A DNA stretch of 64,000 nt from Cranoglanis bouderius (Eukaryota > Chordata > Actinopteri > Siluriformes > Cranoglanididae), in assembly GCA_023630585.1 (NCBI GenBank), contig CM042536.1, forward strand, positions 29,740,464-29,804,463, in the 5' to 3' direction. A model generated the notes under the pieces. That model did no database searches. It had not been told where the DNA came from and saw only the letters and a list, made by a program, of their open reading frames with translations. Below, in pieces: positions 57,480-64,000 of the stretch. Made by a program: the position numbers and the translations under genes. Numbering within the stretch: position 1 is the first letter of the stretch; each line of letters starts with the position of its first letter.

Positions 57480-57690
57480 AACAGTGGTGACTCAACGGTT
57501 AAGGCTCTGGGTTACTGATCAGAAGGTCAGGGGTTCAAGCCCCTTGAGCAAGGCCCTTAACCCTATCTGCTCCAGGGGCACTGTATCAGGGCTGACCCTG
57601 CGCTCTGACCCCAGCGTCCTAACAAGCTAGGATATGCAGGGAAAAAAATTCACTGTGCTGTAATGTATATTTGACAAATAAAGGGTTTTC
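57480..57690 (+). repeat. tRNA-derived SINE (third family)
   Basis: Head 'tggtgactcaacggttaagg' with A-box spacing and 'aggggttcaagcccc' as B box. The core is 'tctgctccaggggcactgta' then 'ctgaccctgcgctctgaccc'. The tail 'tatatttgacaaataaaggg' is typical of fish SINEs. A full-length copy by eye. Confidence 0.75.
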
Positions 57691-57699
57691 TTCATCTAA

Positions 57700-58800
57700 G
57701 TTGTATAAAATGGGTTATTAACCCAATGCTGAAGTAGTACCTGATTAATAAAGAAAATAGGTTTTTAATGTAGGAAAATAATGCTGCGTTTGAGGTACCT
57801 TGTAAGTGGTCATTTGCAAGTTGCAATAACGTCATTTCCCACCTCAGGACATTCGACGTGTGAAGTGTTTGCTCTGTAAGAACAGGTAAAGCTCATAAAA
57901 AGCTACTGTAACCACACTTTCACAGTTACAGGCCTGAGTGGCTATTGGTGCTGTTCTACTATAGTGAACTTTAAACATTCGAGAAACATTTTGGATGGAA
58001 AATTGCATTACAGCAACAACAGTGCACAATAGCAAGCAGTTTAGCAACAAGTTAGCCAGCAGACAACAGCAAGTAACTTGGCAACAAACTAGCTAGCAGA
58101 GAATAGCGAGTAACTTTCAATAAGCTAGCCAGCGGACAGTACCAAGTAGCGTTAGCAACAAGCTAGCCAGCTAACATAAGTGATAATTAATCTTGAGTAC
58201 CCTCTCAAAACAGCAATTAGTATGGTCAAGGGTAAAGATTTAACCATGTGCTGTGTCTGTAGAGTAACTGATCTGAAGCCGATACTGCTACAAACTAATT
58301 TGTAAAGTTCCCATTCTCTACTTTCATGGTTCACAATGTGCATGGCCATGTTGATTTGACATCACTTCGTAAACAGGGAAGGAACTGGTAGTTGAGATTA
58401 CCCCATGATAACTAATTGAAATTACAAGTTTGGGGGGGGGGGGGGGGGGTTCTGTGTGTTTTTTTTTTTTTTTTTTACCGATTGTAGGTGGGGAATTACA
58501 AGTTGCAACTTGTGTATTCTAGTCATGTAGTTCTAGCCTGGTCTTATATAATAACAATGCACTTGTCTTACTTTATCTCAGTCTTCAGATTTTAGTGTAA
58601 ATGTAATACTTTCTAATTTACTTCACGGTTCAAGTTGTAACTGTATGAACACATTTCATTTCCTATATTTACAGAGATTCAATGTCAAGGTACTTCTACT
58701 ACTGACGTACATTTCAGAGTGAAAATTCAACTGCTTAAAAACAAAAACATGAAGTTCACGCACTCTTTGAGAGAAGCTCATGGTTGGCAAACAATTCAGC
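57700..58800. other. No gene recognised
   Basis: 58020-58175 has several copies of 'agcaacaagttagccagc', a ~50-bp degenerate minisatellite. A G run (about 58432-58449) and a T run follow. Confidence 0.5.
58021..58175. repeat. ~45-bp minisatellite
   Basis: 'aacaagctagccagc' with neighbouring 'aacagcaagtaac' recurs about four times (58025, 58080, 58125, 58155), with differences between units. Confidence 0.65.
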
Positions 58801-58828
58801 AGCCGTTAGAAGCAGAGATCCTCGCCAA

Positions 58829-58906
58829 AAAAAAAAAAAAAAAAAAAAAAAAAAACACTACAAACAACAGAGACCAGCCGAGTGTGTTGTGCAATCAGCA
58901 TGCTCC

Positions 58907-58947
<41 letters not shown>
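58829..58947. repeat. Poly-A run and (CA)n microsatellite
   Basis: About 26 As (58829-58854) are followed within 50 bases by about 40 bases of CA (58908-58947). Confidence 0.95.
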
Positions 58948-58949
<2 letters not shown>

Positions 58950-58951
<2 letters not shown>

Positions 58952-61900
58952 ATATAAGCATGTTCTTCTCTGTTTATTGCACACAACTCACTTTAAGGCA
59001 TGCAGAAGAGTTTCATTTTCACATCCTCTTTGAAACCAGTGTGCCAGAGGGGTCAGTTTACAGAGAGAAATTAATTCCCTTGCTTTCAAAATGCACTTTC
59101 GTTTGAAAATTCTCTAAATAAAACCGATCTGTGTTGTCAGATATGGCTTGACTGTATTAACCTACGTCACATGTTAACCCACATCACATGTCCGATTTGG
59201 GTTAAAAGTGCTACTGCCAAAAGCTTTAACAGAGAAGATGGAACAGCTCAGGACGCTGCGTTTTATTTTCATAACTCAAACAGCTGCTTTAAATTTGACA
59301 TGGATCTGATTTTCGTTATCTAAGCATCTACGAAAAAAGCTGGTGATTAGGTAGGGATGATGAAACAGTTAAAGTTAGACCACCTGAAGTGCTATTAACA
59401 AGTTAAACCTGAGAAGCATGGACACAATAGACTTCGCTCAGCTGTAACGTTTCACAACTGGAACCGTGTATTCCTGCCCTATGCCAAATGCGAACAATTA
59501 TGGTGCACCCGTGTTAAATAGCCTGTATTACATTCTCAGCTAACACAGATTCCTTATTCACTATAGAGATTTTGGGTAAAATATAACAGCTGAGTAAATT
59601 TATTTCCATCATCAATGTCCGGCTATGCAGGATATGCATTTCAACAAGTAATATACAGTACAAAAATAACACAGTTAAACAAAGCAACATTTCAATACAT
59701 TTCAATTCACTACTGCTCTGATATGATTCGATTTATCCAATAAGATCCAGTTCAGTTCAATGTAACATGCACTGATGTGCCCTGGCAATATTTATAACAT
59801 TTCTTCACTGTCTTTATTCTGTCTGAGAATTGGTACTACATTCTTTCTCTCTCCAAATCCTTGGCGATTGCAAAATCCTGAAATCCTGGAGGGACTGGGT
59901 AACACAACAGTCCTGAAGAACTGTACTATCTAGTGATTTGCCAGGTGCAGCAGAGCTCGAACAGCCTCTTTCTAAAACCAAAACCCTCTCAAGGCTTCGC
60001 TAACCCCTTGATCAGGGGACAAGTCAGTCATGCTGATCCTAGATGAATGAGGGATCAACAAGGTCATCCAATGACCTCTAGACAGAGTTCCTACTCCTGA
60101 GCTTAGAATCCTTGAGGGTACAAACAATTCACAAAGGTCATCTTTCCAAGACCAGAAGATGAGAAAGCAAGTCATAAACCCCTCCAACACCCCACCTACG
60201 CAAAGGTTTGAGACACAGAAAGTGGTGGAAATGGGATAACTAGCAGGCACGCATCTGTTTAAGCATTTTGAATGGCCCTATAAACCTGGTTCCTAACTTT
60301 ATCAAAGCCAGTCTTAAATTCCATGTAGACAGCCAGACCAGGTTTCCTGGAACAAAACAGGCTGTTGGATGCTGACAGTCTTCACTGTTCAGACTGAATC
60401 TTCGGAAAATAAATTGCCTGTTGGATGCCTTTTACAGTCAGAAACGTGCTACAGCCGAAATCTCCTCATCCAGTCATCCCCAGTGGGACATGGAGTTATG
60501 GATTTATAGAGAAGTGTAGCGTGCAGAGGTCCACACCTCCAGCAGTGTGTCATGCATATCTACAGTCCTGTGGGTCGACCCACCTTCAGACAAATGCTGA
60601 TAGGCTGAAGCGGGGCAGGGTGTGTCCAGCTGCATACTTAGAAACATTGTGACCCCTCTACTGCAAGTTTCAGAGTAATACTGCCACATACACATCTTAA
60701 ATGCAGTATAAACAATGCAATTCTCCTGTCACATGCAGTACTTTCTTTCAGTCTTCCATAGGCTTGGGACACTGAGGACATGTCCCCACCATTTTTACCA
60801 TGGCTGGTTTCATGGGCACCTTTTTGAAAGTGTAGTCCATTCAAAATCTTATAAATGTGATAGAAACTGATAAAAATGCTTTCGAAAAAATATCAGGGCA
60901 GCGTCGGTAATAAATGCCGCCTCTATGACAAAACTCTCGCATCCAGATGACGAGTGAGTTTCTATCAGGTTTCTTTTCCTGCGGTTCATGTTTATGTCAC
61001 ACATGGAGATATGATCATAATAATGCATTGTAGCGTATGATCTATGCTCAAACTGATTTCTAAATTAACCCAAACTAAACATAGAGTAACCCCGAGAGGA
61101 CTCCTTTGACCAGATGCACCTTTAGGATGCAAAAAGTCTCTCTGGGACCCACACAGGACTTACCCCTGCAATAAAAGAAACCTTTGATGACTGAACGTCT
61201 GGGAAACTTCATGATTAGTTCGTCAGCAGGGGTCCACCAAACTCACTCTTTAGAGTTCATAAAGCTGATCTAGGCCACATACATAGTAATAATTAATTAT
61301 AATCCGTTGTAGTTAATGATCTATATGTATATGTACACCTATATAAATTCCCTTTCATGGCTGATGTATATTTATAACTGGTCACAACACACGTTGATTA
61401 GATATATAGATATATTTCACACCATTCGAGCTAATTCCTTATATAAATTGGAGAATACATTTAAACGTGTTAAACATCTTTTAATTTGTTACATAAATTG
61501 TAACTGGTGGAGAATATTATTTTAAACGTTGCAGATTCATCCGAGTTACTACACATTCTGGTAGATAACGCGGGCACGCTTTAAAACTCGTCTCCTTTAA
61601 AAAGGTGCGTTGAATCCAAGCGTGCGTTTCCGTCTCGTTTCATGTTTAAAGTTGATCCATTTCATTATTCTGGTGGAAAAGAATAATCCATAATAATGCC
61701 CCCTTTTTGTAAATTTCGCTACTGCATCATGGATTTATTTACATAAAAATGTATGTAAAGTGAGGCACCCGCTGTGCCTGTCATGATAATGGCCGATTTT
61801 ATCATCCTAGGTGATTGAACTCTGGTTTACGTTCTTTTTAATTCGAACAGATTCCCAGTAAAGACATAAATGTATGCGATGTAAACCAGGACAACTACAT

Positions 61901-62870
61901 TTTTAAATTTCTAAAGCATCCACCACTCCATGACTGATAAAGGAACAAGCTAGTTTGCATTTATACACTTTGTATAACTGAAGCACTGAATCGCTTCGAA
62001 CTGTTTGATAGAGTAAAGATGCCTCAGAAAGGCTTTCGATGCATACTGTGCAACTTGGGTCCTGATTGATGCAATGCTCTTGTCCCCCGGAATTTTAAAA
62101 AAATCGATTTTACACCTGTGACGTCTTCACTGCTAAGGTTAAAACAAAGAACTGCATTATTTTGCGGTCTAAGACTTCTTGTTTCTGCTTTCCTTTTGCT
62201 GTAAATTCTGGTTTGGCTCATGTGCACTAGTGTAATGAAAGTATGCAGGCAGACACACATGCCAGCGTCCGAGCACAACACCCTATTGTGGTCTCACATA
62301 CCCAGTCAGAGACGTACAGTATAATATTTGCAAGTGGGCATATTGAAAACTCAAGACTCAGTTCAGTACAGTTCAACTTTCTTGTCAGATTCACAGGGTA
62401 AAAAGCTCATCTGATATGTACCATGACTTTATAGTGCTTCTAGTAAGAATGTAACAATTTGGATCGATTTATTGATTTAAAAGCCAATAGTTAAATATCG
62501 AATCGTTACCTAATGTACTGAAATCAGATCAGATTGTGTGGAAGTCTGAGGTTTACACCCTTAGCTACTAGTATTATTTAGGCCTTACTATGACATCTAA
62601 ACAAATAAATATTGAATATAGTACCTTTTACTACACTGCTGATCTGATCGAATCTGTTTGATCAGAAGGTGTTAAAGGTGCAGCTCTGACAGTAGTGAAG
62701 GCTGCAGGGATCATAGCGGCTTTATATTAATGCACTCAGACCTATAAAGTGAGCGACCACATGATATAAGGCTAATAATAAAATGATTTTTTAAATTGTT
62801 ATTTAACAAAAATGTGTGTAACAGTTGATGCAGTGAAGTGTTTTTGTAGGATATGAAGGATATGTAAAGC
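58950..62870. other. No gene recognised
   Basis: Long non-coding stretch. Frames at 59972-60250 (minus) and 62024-62281 (minus) are 85-92 codons without recognisable motifs. No transposon ends or microsatellites of note. It may contain the ankrd12 promoter, but no CpG-rich first exon could be pointed to. Confidence 0.4.
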
Positions 62871-62872
62871 TA

Positions 62873-63175
62873 CATGGGCGCACGGTGGCTTAATGGTTAG
62901 CATGCCTGCCTCGCAAAACTCCAGGGTTGGGGGTTCGAATACTGCCCTGTGTGCGCAGAGTTTGCATGTTCTCATGCGCTTCGGGGGTTTCTTCGGGTTT
63001 CCTCGCCCAGTCTAAAGACATGCATTGTAGGCATTTTCAAACTGTAAACAGTGTGCGAGTGTGTGTGATTGTGCCCTCCGATAGGTTGGCACACCCCGTC
63101 CAGGGTGTTCCCCGCCTTGTGCCCCGAGCTCCCTGGGATAAGCTCCAGGCTCCCCCACAGGGTTTTCCCTACCAC
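62873..63175 (+). repeat. tRNA-headed SINE-like repeat, best-preserved head
   Basis: 'ggtggcttaatggttagcat' and 'gggggttcgaatac' fit the Pol III A box (TGGCnnAnnGG) and B box (GGTTCGAAnnC). The body matches the 14262 family to 'cctgggataagctccaggct'. Confidence 0.75.
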
Positions 63176-64000
63176 AGAAAGGCTTAGGCGCAGCACCTTA
63201 AGCTGAATGAAAGTAAAAAGGAATTTAGGCAACATATCAGAATGAATGTAAAAACAATGGTGACAAAAAATAAATAAATAAATAAAATAAAATAAAAATG
63301 GAGAGGTAGCTTGATCTCAAATGGCAATCTGGCAACAGGAATGAGCGATCAGCATTTGGGCAAACGTGTGTGTGAGACTGGTGTGTGACGATGCTCATCT
63401 CCAAGCTAATCAAACAGCTGATGGGATATTTCTCCGTACCGTTACCTTGGGATGGTAGTTACAACCATCGACTCGGATAAACTAGTTGCAAACCATTGAT
63501 AAAGTAAACAACAAAGAATAAATGAAGTATAAACCTTGTTTTCTGTTAGGGAGTAATTCTTGTGGATGTGATAGCAGGGATAGCATAACAAAAGACATAA
63601 ATAATGTGATAATACAACTAAAGAAATTGCTAACGAAGATAACTTACATAGATATTCATTTACTGAATTAGGTTACATTCGCCAGTGAAGCTAGTTAGTT
63701 GATGTTAGATAAATATACCTCGACTCTACTAACGTTAGTATCTAACGTCGCTTGGTAGTTAAATAAATTAAGCTGTGTTCACACGTAACATATTTTTTTT
63801 CTGATGAAAGCTGCTGGGCAGAGCACTTCGACAAAGTTTGAAACATCATTTAAAAGTGATACATATTTTAATGGGTCCACATATAGTTTCATTAAATCTC
63901 AAACATGTCATTTGGTGAAATGAATAGACTTTTGACTGCAAGTACATTAAGTTCTGCCAGCTTTCCTTCGCAAATATGGTAAGGATAACTTAAAATCAGT
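63176..64000. other. No gene recognised
   Basis: An (AAAT)n-like stretch (63267-63298) and AT-rich sequence; nothing else identified. Confidence 0.45.

Noticed and set aside
57480..57545. tRNA gene (also at 56350 and 62880)
   Set aside because: Pol III box-like words are present, but no cloverleaf could be closed and each is joined to a SINE body.

Overview
This is vertebrate nuclear DNA from a ray-finned fish. Short coding exons sit in AT-rich introns among many Tc1/mariner, hAT and PIF/Harbinger remnants, tRNA-derived SINEs and long (CA)n, (TA)n and (GATA)n microsatellites. The repeat set suggests an ostariophysan, perhaps a catfish, but that is inference.

Two host genes are supported, both on the minus strand. 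twsg1 (twisted gastrulation, a secreted BMP modulator) has four coding exons between 3697 and 16212. They join in frame to exactly 223 codons plus stop, the length of human TWSG1. A probable noncoding first exon lies near 25.3 kb. ankrd12 (an ankyrin-repeat nuclear corepressor) has twelve coding exons between 30030 and 40627. They join in frame to 2031 codons plus stop, with a 4.6-kb central exon at 31446-36091. The order ankrd12 then twsg1 on one strand matches human chromosome 18p11. The upstream part of ankrd12 (41-64 kb) holds no recognisable coding exon and is probably intron 1 or 5' flank.

Layout: 0.1-3.6 kb, twsg1 3' flank with two DNA-transposon remnants. 3.7-16.2 kb, twsg1 exons; its introns hold MITEs, a hAT, a Tc1 pseudogene, SINEs and a 600-bp homopurine tract. 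16.3-23.6 kb, a layered block: a ~200-bp satellite-like repeat is interrupted by a SINE and by a 5.9-kb composite bounded by two direct copies of a BED-finger hAT element. The outer edges of the composite carry the same 8-bp duplication. Inside lies a Ty3/gypsy-like LTR element with a short gag fragment, a captured piece resembling the zinc finger of methionine aminopeptidase 1 (METAP1), and a coding minisatellite. 23.7-26.3 kb, two Tc1 elements around the likely twsg1 promoter. 28.6-40.7 kb, ankrd12. 41.0-47.3 kb, a cluster of Tc1 elements: one with an almost complete 304-codon transposase, one pseudogene, and one element nested in another. 47.3-64 kb, mostly unannotatable DNA with a Harbinger remnant, a Tc1 deletion derivative and several SINEs.

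The hAT/LTR/METAP1 composite is the most unusual structure. Most other elements are ordinary fish repeats, described individually.
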